Positions 38,401-46,035 of a DNA stretch of 64,000 bases are shown here, in pieces. Under the pieces are notes generated by a model. It was not told where the DNA came from. It ran no database searches and saw only the letters and a program-made list of their open reading frames with translations. Each line of letters opens with the position of its first letter. Within the stretch, counting starts at the first letter, position 1. Location of the stretch: the NCBI RefSeq assembly GCF_002797735.1, contig NZ_PGFG01000001.1, positions 1,798,001 to 1,862,000 of the forward strand, written 5' to 3'. The position numbers were made by a program, and so were the translations under genes. The DNA is from Thermoflavifilum aggregans. Lineage in GTDB: Bacteria; Bacteroidota; Bacteroidia; Chitinophagales; Chitinophagaceae.

Positions 38401-38520
38401 GCCATCAGGCGCCAATACCTGCCCTGAAACCATTTTCTCCTGAGCCAGGGAACTCGTAAAGCTCATGATTACACACAGGAAGCTGAGCCATAAGACACGG
38501 ATGGGTAATGCTTTGGACAT
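35419..38520 (-). CDS. SusC/RagA-family TonB-linked outer-membrane protein
   Basis: The 1033-residue protein has a signal peptide (MSKALPIRVLWLSFLCVIMSFTSSLAQ) and a carboxypeptidase-regulatory-like domain (VSGQVLAPDGSPLVGVTVKVKGTNRGTTTDVNGRF). The TonB-box/plug region is LNEVVVTALGQQQQERTLGYAVQKI followed by VAGLTVSTTSGMPGASDAIQLRG, and then a 22-strand barrel ending NFTLNARF. With SusD it forms a TonB-driven importer of a large nutrient. No glycan hydrolase or peptidase is co-directional with it, so the substrate is open. Its 377-base upstream region holds a tandem repeat and an inverted repeat. Confidence 0.95.
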   Translation of the reverse strand: MSKALPIRVLWLSFLCVIMSFTSSLAQEKMVSGQVLAPDGSPLVGVTVKVKGTNRGTTTDVNGRFQLSTAPGETLQFSFIGYTPQEVKVDDQSAFRVTLQPTRSQLNEVVVTALGQQQQERTLGYAVQKISGADIENTHRTDFVEALQGRVAGLTVSTTSGMPGASDAIQLRGINSIGLSNSPLFIVDGVPVDNSTFSTASLTSINQSAVDYANRRFDFTNRIADLNPNDIESITVLKGPEATALYGIDATSGAIVITTKSGKAGKPTVDYNGTLTTTKLYRFPEVQRVYDRGFNGVFDPSSVSYFGPRIPAGTQFYDNIHHFFRTGIRQTHDLSFSGGNNQITYRLSSSYLDDQGVVPNTDYKRINVALRVNARISNKLSTDASISYIQADNTKAEKGPTSFLLGLYLWPPYMDVRDYLNPDGSKKLVYPNHTPDQEYDNPFFSVNKNHFYDKTRRVIGNFGITYDPLRWLSISGRLGNDAYTTNGMIYYNANSTFAYQFKGRIDQYTSIVQNLYTQLLVKASYDFGQWHTSLLLGNAVYNNSNHTEAQSGQNFLVNDFVSLNIANPLTISNLTSLVRKRLIGVFGEFNLGYKEIFHLQLTGRNDWTSTLPIGRNHFFYPSANLSFAFTEIPALAGLKQVISFGKLRASVAQVGKDAPPYQIYPGLLPQTTTGGGFAFNFNGPNPYLRPEQTTSYSYGAHLEFYNSRLILDGEYYKTKSIHQIVPLVRKSYAPGFVLYTINGGSLTNHGLELTLTATPVQTSALRWDITVNYAFNRSKLLSLPSGVTEFYNSDTWLYGNLRNGMKVGGPLTTFTGATWMRNNNGDILINPLNGYPLKDNSFQVVGDRNPKYTGGVNNSFEWKGFTLSFLFDFRRGGDVFNATALQLYRLGLSTATLNRETPVVVKGVLKDGMENSSKPTPNTIQITPMYNSNYFSNVSVESDFVEKNINWIRLRDVYLMYDIPKKWLGRQHTIQALSVSISSSNLFMITNYSGQDPDVNGTTPATLGSGGAGIDYNVVGKPRVFNFTLNARF

Positions 38521-38546
38521 AAATAAAAGGTTTAAAATGATAGGCT

Positions 38547-38583
38547 TGCGTATTTATGCAAAATTTTCGTCGAAAAATACGCA
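38547..38583. repeat. Inverted repeat in the susC leader
   Basis: TGCGTATTT (38547-38555) and AAATACGCA (38575-38583) are perfectly complementary across 19 bases, 26 bases before the susC start. It could be a leader RNA hairpin or an operator. Confidence 0.5.
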
Positions 38584-38651
38584 GAATATCGATAATAAAC
38601 AAGTCTTTAACAAAAAAATTTTCCACATGGCCAACCAAAAACCATTGATGA

Positions 38652-38697
38652 TACGTTTAGATAAACACTGTGATTACGTTTTGATAAACACTGTGAT
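38652..38697. repeat. 23-bp tandem direct repeat, two copies
   Basis: Two adjacent 23-base units (38652-38674 and 38675-38697) differ at one base (TACGTTTAG versus TACGTTTTG); both continue GATAAACACTGTGAT. They lie 132 bases upstream of susC and about 200 bases upstream of the DUF4382 gene. Two same-side binding sites for a regulator are a likely reading. Confidence 0.75.
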
Positions 38698-38897
38698 AAG
38701 AAAGAAAATCAGGAATGAGAGAAAAAATTGTAGGGAACATTTTAAACCCCAGATAGTTTTTGATGTCTGAATTTCAAAACCAGCACCACACATATGATCA
38801 AAAGATAGGATGATGGTTAAATGCTGGTTAAAAGAAATAAAAAGGCATGCAATTTGTTTTTAACATTTCATCTTTCACCTTTTAAAACTTTTCCACT

Positions 38898-39803
38898 ATG
38901 AAAAACAAGCATTTTTCATTTCCTGCCATCTTAATGGCTGCAGCAGCTATGCTGGGTTTAGGGCTCAGTTCCTGTCAGAAATCCAGCAGCTCTGATACCA
39001 TTCCACCTGATAAAAATCAGCTGGAAATTCGTTTCACCGACGATGCAGGATTTTTCGACAGCATCGTGGTTGATATCCAGATGGTAGCCGTAAGAATTGA
39101 TACTTCCCAAAGCAACGAAGGCCGGGAAGATCATCATCCGGAAGGCGAAGAATGGGGTGAATTGTTTGGGGATCATGATCAGGGATGGGAAGATCAAGAT
39201 GCACATGCGATTTGGGATACCCTCAACATCCAGGCCGGGCAATACGATCTGATGCAGTTGAGCAATGGTGCTGATACATTGCTGTCGAGTGATTACATTC
39301 CGAAAGGAAAAATTATTGCCATCCGAATCACACTGGGAAGCAACAATTATTTGGTGAAAAACGGAGTAAAATATCCGTTGAATCTGGTCGACGGGTACAA
39401 CAATGTGTACATTCGGATATATGGCGATCAGATTGCACAGGTTCATCCGGGATCTTACAAATTATGGATTGATTTTGATGCAGGTCGCTCTGTGGTAAAA
39501 GTATGGAACGGAACCTTTTACCTCAAACCCTTCATTCGTGCTTTCGTAGTTTCGAATATGGGTACTGTGCAGGGATTTGTATTACCCATGGATGCTTATC
39601 CCGTAATCACATTGTACAACAGTACCGACACCCTGTATGCTTTGCCAAGAAAAGATGGATTCTTTAAAATCTGGGGCGTGGATGAAGGTACATACAGCCT
39701 GTTTATCAATACTTCGAACGGCTATCGTGATACCACGATCAGCAACGTTCAGGTTACAGCAGGACATATAACGGATATCGGTACCATACATCTCTCGAAG
39801 TAA
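38898..39803 (+). CDS. DUF4382 domain lipoprotein with an acidic/His-rich insert
   Basis: The 301-residue protein has a signal peptide ending LGLGLSSC (Cys26 lipobox). The DUF4382 domain follows (QLEIRFTDDAGFFDSIVVDIQMVAVRID ... LNIQAGQYDLMQLSNGADTLLSSDYIPKGKIIAIRITLG). Between them, residues about 72-104 form an insert rich in E, D, H and W (EGREDHHPEGEEWGELF, then DHDQGWEDQDAH). The C-terminal part is an Ig-like or carboxypeptidase-regulatory-like domain (VQGFVLPMDAYPVITLYNSTDTLYALPRKDGFFKIWG). The role is unknown; an envelope location is likely. It is divergent from susC and ends at a strong terminator. Confidence 0.85.
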   Translation: MKNKHFSFPAILMAAAAMLGLGLSSCQKSSSSDTIPPDKNQLEIRFTDDAGFFDSIVVDIQMVAVRIDTSQSNEGREDHHPEGEEWGELFGDHDQGWEDQDAHAIWDTLNIQAGQYDLMQLSNGADTLLSSDYIPKGKIIAIRITLGSNNYLVKNGVKYPLNLVDGYNNVYIRIYGDQIAQVHPGSYKLWIDFDAGRSVVKVWNGTFYLKPFIRAFVVSNMGTVQGFVLPMDAYPVITLYNSTDTLYALPRKDGFFKIWGVDEGTYSLFINTSNGYRDTTISNVQVTAGHITDIGTIHLSK

Positions 39804-39832
39804 ATATCCTGCTGAAAAACAGGTATCATCAC

Positions 39833-39868
39833 AAAAACACCCCGGCTGTATGGTCGGGGTGTTTTTTT
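39833..39868 (+). terminator. Rho-independent terminator after the DUF4382 gene
   Basis: AAAAACACCCCG (39833-39844) and CGGGGTGTTTTT (39855-39866) form a 12-bp stem with a 10-base loop, followed by T. Confidence 0.92.
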
Positions 39869-39958
39869 ATCAATCCATCACAATGCGGAAACGATTGAGC
39901 CATTGCTTGCTTGTCCCATGAATTGTCTGTATTTTACCGCCTTCAAACAAATTTTCGT

Positions 39959-41872
39959 ATGCCACCCATTTTCCATAATCAGCTCGTGAGGCGGATCCTC
40001 CTGTTCAGCTGGATGTTTTGTATCACACTGACAACCACATCCAAAGGCCAATCCATTGACACACCTGCTATCATTCCCCGGCCTGTATCCATGCATCTGC
40101 GGCCAGGCAATTTTATCCTGAATGCCCAAACCACGTACTGGCTTTCAGATGATTCCTTGCGACCAGATTGGGAAATATTTCAGCAGGACATTCAACAAGC
40201 GACCGGATTCAGGCTTTCGGCAGCAACCCGGCTTTCAAACCGAAACATGATAGCCTTGCGCATATTGCCTCAGCCCGATAACCAGCTGGGCCCGGAAGGT
40301 TATCGTTTATCCGTTTCGCCGCAACAGGTTGAACTATCGGCCAACACCCGTGCCGGGATTTTTTACGGCCTGCAAACCTTGTTACAGCTATTACCTCCGC
40401 AAATAGAAAGCCATGAGCCTGTGAAAGGGGTTGCATGGTCTATTCCCTGCGTGCAAATCGTGGATTTCCCACGCTTCCACTGGCGTGGACTGATGTTGGA
40501 TGTAAGCCGGCATTTTTTTACGAAACAGGAAGTGGAAGCTTATATAGATGAAATGGCGCGGTTTAAGTTCAACGTGTTTCACTGGCATCTGAGCGATGAC
40601 AATGGCTGGCGTATTGAAATCAAAGGCCTGCCCCGGCTCACCTCGGTGGGCGCCTGGCGGGTGTCGCGCACGGGCGATTTCGGAACTTTTGATCCGCCGC
40701 AAACCGGAGAACCCGCCGATGATGGTGGATATTACACCCAGGATGATATCCGGGAAGTAGTTGCCTATGCCGCACAAAGACATATTACCATCCTGCCGGA
40801 AATTGATGTACCTGCGCACAGCCTGGCACTCATAGCCGCATACCCCAATTTGTCGTGCACAGGCTTGCCGTATGCAGTAAATCCGGGCAGCCCGTTTTAT
40901 CGCATCCTCGATAATGTGTTGTGTACAGGAAAAGATTCTACCTATATCATACTGGATACCATTTTTGCCCAGATTGCCAGGTTGTTTCCCGGACCTTATA
41001 TTCATGTAGGCGGGGATGAAGCCTATAAAGGATTCTGGGCACAGGATCCACGCGATCAGGCTGTGATGCAACAAAATGGACTTCATTCGCTGGAAGAGTT
41101 GCAGGGTTATTTTGAAAGACGCGTGGAACAAATCGTCATCAAACACGGCAAAAAAATGATTGGCTGGGACGAAATTCTGGAAGGCGGCCTGGCTCCGGAA
41201 GCTGCTGTGATGAGTTGGCGGGGCATTCAGGGCGGAATAGCTGCGGCCCGGCAACAGCACAATGTGGTGATGAGTCCCTGGGGACATTGCTATCTTGATC
41301 TTTATCAGGGTGATCCCCTGGTGGAACCGAAAACCTATGGCATGCTGAGGCTGGACAGTGTGTATTTCTATGAACCTGTACCGCCGGGCGTAGACAGCAG
41401 CTATATTTTAGGCATCCAGGGAAACCTATGGACCGAACACGTGCCCAACCTGCGCCATGCCGAATATATGACCTGGCCCCGAGCACTGGCCATTGCCGAA
41501 GTGGGCTGGACACCCGCCGCCGAAAAAAACTGGCCTGATTTCATCAGAAGGGTGGAAGCAGAATTCCCGCGTTTTGATGCGCAGCAAGTAAAATATGCCA
41601 CCAGCATGTATCAACCCATCATCCAGCCCGTGCGGGATAGCGTCACGGCCGAACTGGAAGTGAAACTCCACACCCAGATGGGAGGTTTGAAAATATATTA
41701 TTCCTTTGACGGCACCAACCCGGATTCCTTTTATCCGGCTTACCAAGGCAAACCTTTGTCATTTCCGAAAGGAGCCACGGAGCTGCGGGTGGTAAGCTAT
41801 CGCGGCCAACAGCAAATGAGTCCCGTAATTACCATAACAAGGGATGAGTTGGTGCAAAGACTGGGATATTAA
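39959..41872 (+). CDS. GH20 beta-N-acetylhexosaminidase, secreted
   Basis: From ATG 39959 the protein has 637 residues and a signal peptide (LLFSWMFCITLTTTSKGQS). A GH20b N-terminal domain (IIPRPVSMHLRPGNF ... GPEGYRLSVSP ... ARAGIFYGLQTLLQLLP) precedes the catalytic barrel (FHWRGLMLDVSRHFFTKQEVEAYIDEMARFKFNVFHWHLSDDNGWRIEI). The catalytic pair D353-E354 sits in HVGGDEAYKGFW. The tail after about residue 540 is a chitobiase C-terminal-like domain (LKIYYSFDGTNPDSF). It removes terminal GlcNAc or GalNAc from chitin or glycan oligomers, probably in the periplasm. It stands alone between a terminator and a converging gene. Confidence 0.94.
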   Translation: MPPIFHNQLVRRILLFSWMFCITLTTTSKGQSIDTPAIIPRPVSMHLRPGNFILNAQTTYWLSDDSLRPDWEIFQQDIQQATGFRLSAATRLSNRNMIALRILPQPDNQLGPEGYRLSVSPQQVELSANTRAGIFYGLQTLLQLLPPQIESHEPVKGVAWSIPCVQIVDFPRFHWRGLMLDVSRHFFTKQEVEAYIDEMARFKFNVFHWHLSDDNGWRIEIKGLPRLTSVGAWRVSRTGDFGTFDPPQTGEPADDGGYYTQDDIREVVAYAAQRHITILPEIDVPAHSLALIAAYPNLSCTGLPYAVNPGSPFYRILDNVLCTGKDSTYIILDTIFAQIARLFPGPYIHVGGDEAYKGFWAQDPRDQAVMQQNGLHSLEELQGYFERRVEQIVIKHGKKMIGWDEILEGGLAPEAAVMSWRGIQGGIAAARQQHNVVMSPWGHCYLDLYQGDPLVEPKTYGMLRLDSVYFYEPVPPGVDSSYILGIQGNLWTEHVPNLRHAEYMTWPRALAIAEVGWTPAAEKNWPDFIRRVEAEFPRFDAQQVKYATSMYQPIIQPVRDSVTAELEVKLHTQMGGLKIYYSFDGTNPDSFYPAYQGKPLSFPKGATELRVVSYRGQQQMSPVITITRDELVQRLGY

Positions 41873-41900
41873 TGAGCAGGCACATGTAACCCATAGCGTA

Positions 41901-41914
41901 TCGGGCATGCCCGA
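41901..41914. repeat. 14-bp perfect palindrome between converging genes
   Basis: TCGGGCATGCCCGA is a perfect palindrome, 28 bases after the GH20 stop. It has no U tract, so it is not a typical terminator. A protein-binding site is possible. Confidence 0.4.
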
Positions 41915-42035
41915 AGGCCGAGATTGTCTCTGTGCACATTTTAGATGCAGCGCAATTGTTGGATGCTGCAATACATCCTACCACTTTGTACGGCTTTTTG
42001 AATCGAATCGGGCAAAAATCAGATGCCAGAACCTG

Positions 42036-42659
42036 CTATGGCAAAGGCTTTAAAGCCACCAAACGTATCACTTTGCCCTGGCCCACGTGGTAGATACCTT
42101 CCTGAAGCGTTACTTCGCATTCCCCCAGGAATTCTAACTGAAGTCCCTGAAAATCTTCGGTCAGCTCCCTTTTAGAGAACAACACCTTTTCATCCTGTGG
42201 GCCACCCACAGCAGGATTGCGTTGCTGATAAGTCAGATGAGCTTTGCTAAACCCTTCCAGAATAATCCTTCCACCAGGCTTTAACAATTGTACCAGACGC
42301 TGATGGTAAACTCTTCGCCGGGATGCAGGAAAATGGGCAAAAATCAATCCGATCGCATCATAATGAGATTCCGGAAAACTCAGGCTGTCCAGGTCGCCCA
42401 CCCAGTAACGCATGCTCACTCCGGCTTGCTGGGCCAGACGCAGGGCTTTTTCCCTGCCTTTTTCGCTGATATCAAAAGCATCCACCTGCCAGCCTCTCTG
42501 AGCCGCATACACCCCATTGCGACCCTCACCTTCAGCCGGCATAAGCAATCGCCCCGGAGTCAACTTATCGATCTGCTGCCTGAAAAATACATTGGGAGCG
42601 GTACCATACGCATATCCCGGTTGGCTGTACCTTTCATCCCAGAATTGTTGCAAACCCAT
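42036..42659 (-). CDS. SAM-dependent methyltransferase (class I, TehB/UbiE-like)
   Basis: The 207-residue protein begins MGLQQFWDERYSQPGYAYGTAPNVFF, typical of small class I methyltransferases. Motif I is LLMPAEGEGRNGVYAAQRG (about 38-56), with the acidic end of strand 2 in VDAFDIS. WVGDLDSLSFPESHYDAIGLIFAHF and LLKPGGRIILEGF complete the fold. The substrate is unknown; relatives act on thiopurines, tellurite or small thiols. It stands alone, divergent from the DUF167 gene. Confidence 0.83.
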   Translation of the reverse strand: MGLQQFWDERYSQPGYAYGTAPNVFFRQQIDKLTPGRLLMPAEGEGRNGVYAAQRGWQVDAFDISEKGREKALRLAQQAGVSMRYWVGDLDSLSFPESHYDAIGLIFAHFPASRRRVYHQRLVQLLKPGGRIILEGFSKAHLTYQQRNPAVGGPQDEKVLFSKRELTEDFQGLQLEFLGECEVTLQEGIYHVGQGKVIRLVALKPLP

Positions 42660-42665
42660 ATCTGA

Positions 42666-42673
42666 TAATTTTG
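42666..42673 (+). promoter_or_regulatory. Candidate -7 promoter element of the DUF167 gene
   Basis: TAATTTTG fits TAnnTTTG, with TTG at 42645-42647 spaced 18 bases upstream as a -33 candidate. It lies 39 bases before ATG 42713. Confidence 0.5.
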
Positions 42674-42712
42674 GGTAAACTTCCTGTTTTTTTCTTAAAT
42701 CCCATTCGTTCC

Positions 42713-42976
42713 ATGTCTGTTCATACCATTTTAACCATCCGAGTACATGCGCCTTCCAGGCACACCCGTTACAGGTGGCTGGATCAGCAAACCCTTAAAA
42801 TGGAAGTCTGCGCGCCCCGGGAAAAAGGAAAAGCGAATGAACAGCTGATTGCCGACCTGGCAGCCCGTTTGCAGATCAGCAGGCAAGAGGTGCATATCCT
42901 CACAGGGCATCAATCAACCACCAAAAGAGTATCTATTCCGCTTTCCCTGGCAGAAATTCACCTGCGGATGCCTTGA
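42713..42976 (+). CDS. DUF167 (YggU) family protein
   Basis: From ATG 42713 the protein is 87 residues, typical of YggU. The family core is TLKMEVCAPREKGKANEQLIADLAARLQISRQEVHILTGHQSTTKRVSI, with the KGKAN turn and the G-x-x-S-x-x-K strand. Its function is not established. A longer in-frame start (42671) lies on the promoter element and is unlikely. It is followed 128 bases later by the ccmE gene on the same strand. Confidence 0.88.
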   Translation: MSVHTILTIRVHAPSRHTRYRWLDQQTLKMEVCAPREKGKANEQLIADLAARLQISRQEVHILTGHQSTTKRVSIPLSLAEIHLRMP

Positions 42977-43052
42977 TGGCTTTTTCGGTTTTATCTGTTC
43001 GTTAAAATTCCGCAAGGAATAAACAGTCGGGCGTGTACGATAAATTTTACCG

Positions 43053-43060
43053 TAATTTTG
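43053..43060 (+). promoter_or_regulatory. Candidate -7 promoter element of the ccm operon
   Basis: TAATTTTG matches TAnnTTTG exactly, 44 bases before the ccmE start. Confidence 0.45.
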
Positions 43061-43104
43061 CTGGCTGCAATAAGATAGAATTTTCTGGCTTCAAACTTCT
43101 TTCC

Positions 43105-43524
43105 ATGAAACGTTTTCAGATTATCCTGCTGGTGCTTATCGCAATCGCTATTGGTGTCATTGTGAGCCTGGTAGGAGATTTTAGCACCTACGAAACATTC
43201 GCTTCGGCAGCCCGTCATCCGGATAAGGAATATCGGGTGATTGGTGTGCTCGACAAAGCCTTGCCTCAGGTGTATGATCCCCAGAAAGATCCCAATTATT
43301 TTAGTTTTTATGTGAAAGACAAAGCGGGTAATATCCGCAAAGTGGTGTACACCGGGAGCAGACCTACCGATATTGAACGATCAGAACAGATTGTATTGAC
43401 CGGACACATGCAGGATAGCGTATTTCAATGTTCACAGATCCTGATGAAATGCCCCTCAAAGTATAAAAATGATCAGGTGGCCATGGGTCAGATGTCAGGC
43501 AGCAATTCTCATTCCGGTCAGTAA
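43105..43524 (+). CDS. ccmE: Cytochrome c maturation heme chaperone CcmE, CxxxY variant
   Basis: From ATG 43105 the protein is 139 residues: one membrane segment (about 5-23, IILLVLIAIAIGVIVSLVG) and a periplasmic OB-fold (HPDKEYRVIGVLD ... SEQIVLTGHMQDSVFQCSQILMKCPSKYKNDQ). Classical CcmE binds heme covalently through a histidine in HxxxY. Here the equivalent site is C116-PSK-Y120, the cysteine (CxxxY) form described in Desulfovibrio and archaea. It passes heme to CcmF, the next gene. An upstream in-frame extension to 43033 lies across the promoter element and is not used. Confidence 0.9.
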   Translation: MKRFQIILLVLIAIAIGVIVSLVGDFSTYETFASAARHPDKEYRVIGVLDKALPQVYDPQKDPNYFSFYVKDKAGNIRKVVYTGSRPTDIERSEQIVLTGHMQDSVFQCSQILMKCPSKYKNDQVAMGQMSGSNSHSGQ

Positions 43525-43539
43525 TTTAAATCGTTTACA

Positions 43540-46035
43540 TTGGATACGCATTATATTGGTGAGCATTTGCTTCCGGGCCAGCTTGGACATCTGGCGGTTA
43601 TTATAGCTTTTATTTCCTCTCTGCTGGCTACTATCAGCTATGTAACGGCTTCCGTCAGACAAAAACGTCAGCTGCCGGATCCAGATTCCTGGAAGCGATT
43701 GGGCCGGATTGCATTTATCATACAAGTGGCTGCAGTATTCAGCATTTTTGGATTGCTGGTGTGGATCATCAGCCAGCATTATTTTGAATATTACTATGTA
43801 TGGGAACACACGTCCCGCGATCTGGCTCCCAAATTTCTGCTGGCCAGCATCTGGGAAGGGCAGGAGGGAAGCTTCCTGCTCTGGGCTATCTGGCATTGCG
43901 TGCTGGGATTGGTTTTAATCCGATTTGCCAAAGAATGGGAAAGCCCGGTGATGAGTGTGATTTCGTTTGCACAGTTTTGCATCGCTTCCATGTTACTCGG
44001 TATTTATTTCTGGGGATATCGGGTAGGAAGCAATCCGTTCATCTTGTTGCGCAATGCGGGGGTGATGCCTTTTGAACCCGGGCCCGACTATCTGTCCATG
44101 ATCCGCGATGGTGCTGGGTTAAATGCCTTGTTGCAAAATTATTGGATGGTGATTCATCCACCCGTATTGTTTTTGGGTTTTGCGTCCACCCTTGTGCCTT
44201 TTGCCTATGCAGTTGCAGGGCTGTGGATGAGAAAATACAACGAATGGGTAAAACCTGCCTTGCCCTGGGGCGTATTTGCTGCCATGGTGCTGGGCACTGG
44301 AATTATGCTGGGGGGCGCTTGGGCTTATGAATCGCTCACCTTTGGCGGTTACTGGGCCTGGGATCCGGTGGAAAATGCTTCCCTGGTGCCCTGGCTCACG
44401 CTGGTAGCCGGTATTCACACCTTGCTGGTATACAAGCATACAGGACATTCCCTGCGGGCCAGCTTTTTCTTTTTCATCATCTCTTTTATCCTGGTGCTTT
44501 ACAGCACATTCCTCACCCGCAGCGGCATTCTGGGAGATAGTTCCGTACATGCCTTTACGGACCTGGGCATGAGCGGACAGTTGCTTGTGTACTTGTTCGT
44601 TTTCTTGGTACCTGCATTTGTACTGTTTGCTTACAGGTATAAGGAAATTCCTGCTCCGCGCACGGAAGAGCCTCTGCATACCCGGGAATTCTGGATGTTT
44701 ATTGGTTCGCTGCTCTTATTTATCTCGGCGGTGTTTATCTCATTTACAACTTCCATTCCCGTATGGAATAAAATTTTTCATACCAACATGGCTGAGCCGG
44801 TGGACAGAGAATTTCATTACAACCGGATCCAGATTTTCATTGCGATTCTCATTGCGTTGGGCACAGCCGTCGTGCAGTATTACAAATACAGACAAAACTC
44901 ATGGCAATTTCTTCGCAAAAAAATAGCAGTACCTACGGTGATCGCAGGAGTGGCCTGCATGCTTTTTGGCTGGTTGAGTGATATTCATTACAACCGGTAC
45001 GGATTAGGGTTTCTGATAGCCATTTATCTGCTCTTCTTTGTAAGCATCTATGCAGTAGTAGCCAATCTGGGGTACATTCTCATTATGCTCAAAGGCAGGC
45101 TCAGAAAAGCCGGTGCATCGGTTGCCCATGCGGGTTTTGCGCTGTTTCTCATTGGTGTGGTGCTTTCTTCCGCCAAAAAACAGGTGATTTCCATTGACCG
45201 GATGGGTATGATGGATGTGTTTGATTTCAGCAATAAAAATGAAAATCCACGCGAGAATGTTTTTCTTCCTTTTGGTGTACCGGTGCAGATGGGCGATTAC
45301 GAAGTAACCTATGCCGGCGATTCCACGGCTCCGGGTGATCCGAAGATTTATTATGCTGTACAGTTTGCCGACAGGCAGCATCCGGATAAGCCTTTGTTTA
45401 CCCTTTATCCGGATATTCTGAAAAATACAAAAGGCATGCAGGGCTATTCAGCCAATCCACATACCGAACATTTCTGGAACAAAGACATTTTCACCTACGT
45501 CAATTATGCGAGCAATATTGAGCCGGATCAGAGCGATACTGCACGTTATTATACCCATGAAATGAAGACAGGCGATACGGTGTTTCTGCAAAATGGCTAT
45601 CTGGTTTTAAAATCGCTTTACCGAAACCCACAAAATCCGAATTATCATCCGGAGCCGCAGGATGTAGCCGTAGCAGCCGAGCTGAATATTTTCAGCGGAG
45701 GAAAAACCTACACCGCCAGCCCTATTTACTATCTGCGGGGCAATGAGCAGGGTGCAGTAGATGATACAGTACAGCCCTTGCAGCTCTATCTACATTTTGG
45801 AGGAATCGATCCTGCCGCCAAAAAAATCATGCTGGCAGTGAAACAAATTCCTCCCAGGGATCATTTCATCGTATTGAAGGCTTATGTATTTCCGTTCATC
45901 AATATCGTGTGGTTGGGTGTGGTGGTAACCATTCTCGGATTTCTGATAAGTCTTGTCCATCGCATCCGCCAGCAGTTTGAAAAAGCAAAGAATGCTCAAA
46001 AAACAGTATACGCAACGAAAGATGTGGAAGTTTAG
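43540..46035 (+). CDS. ccmF: Cytochrome c heme lyase CcmF
   Basis: The 831-residue multi-pass protein starts at TTG 43540 (MDTHYIGEHLLPGQLGHLAVIIAF), 15 bases after ccmE. The CcmF/CcmC core is clear: SIWEGQEGSFLLW (103-115), the histidine stretch NYWMVIHPPVLFLGF (200-214) and the WWD heme-binding motif GGYWAWDPVENASLVPWL (269-286). A large periplasmic region lies near the C-terminus (about 560-790) before the last membrane segment. It attaches heme to apocytochrome CxxCH motifs. CcmABCD and a CcmH-like partner are not in the window. Length is longer than E. coli CcmF (about 650), as in other Bacteroidota. Confidence 0.93.
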   Translation: MDTHYIGEHLLPGQLGHLAVIIAFISSLLATISYVTASVRQKRQLPDPDSWKRLGRIAFIIQVAAVFSIFGLLVWIISQHYFEYYYVWEHTSRDLAPKFLLASIWEGQEGSFLLWAIWHCVLGLVLIRFAKEWESPVMSVISFAQFCIASMLLGIYFWGYRVGSNPFILLRNAGVMPFEPGPDYLSMIRDGAGLNALLQNYWMVIHPPVLFLGFASTLVPFAYAVAGLWMRKYNEWVKPALPWGVFAAMVLGTGIMLGGAWAYESLTFGGYWAWDPVENASLVPWLTLVAGIHTLLVYKHTGHSLRASFFFFIISFILVLYSTFLTRSGILGDSSVHAFTDLGMSGQLLVYLFVFLVPAFVLFAYRYKEIPAPRTEEPLHTREFWMFIGSLLLFISAVFISFTTSIPVWNKIFHTNMAEPVDREFHYNRIQIFIAILIALGTAVVQYYKYRQNSWQFLRKKIAVPTVIAGVACMLFGWLSDIHYNRYGLGFLIAIYLLFFVSIYAVVANLGYILIMLKGRLRKAGASVAHAGFALFLIGVVLSSAKKQVISIDRMGMMDVFDFSNKNENPRENVFLPFGVPVQMGDYEVTYAGDSTAPGDPKIYYAVQFADRQHPDKPLFTLYPDILKNTKGMQGYSANPHTEHFWNKDIFTYVNYASNIEPDQSDTARYYTHEMKTGDTVFLQNGYLVLKSLYRNPQNPNYHPEPQDVAVAAELNIFSGGKTYTASPIYYLRGNEQGAVDDTVQPLQLYLHFGGIDPAAKKIMLAVKQIPPRDHFIVLKAYVFPFINIVWLGVVVTILGFLISLVHRIRQQFEKAKNAQKTVYATKDVEV

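Larger units (their letters stand above)
38521..38897. other. Divergent regulatory region between susC and the DUF4382 gene
   Basis: The 377 bases carry no supported gene. They hold a 9-bp inverted repeat near the susC start (38547-38583) and a 23-bp tandem repeat (38652-38697). AT-rich sequence fills the rest, including the likely promoters of both divergent genes. No clear TAnnTTTG match was placed for either. Confidence 0.55.

Noticed and set aside
40391-41287. 298-codon open frame on the minus strand
   Set aside because: It is antisense to the GH20 catalytic domain; the frame stays open because of codon bias.
44119-44679. 186-codon minus-strand frame inside ccmF
   Set aside because: It is antisense to the WWD region of ccmF, which is conserved on the plus strand.
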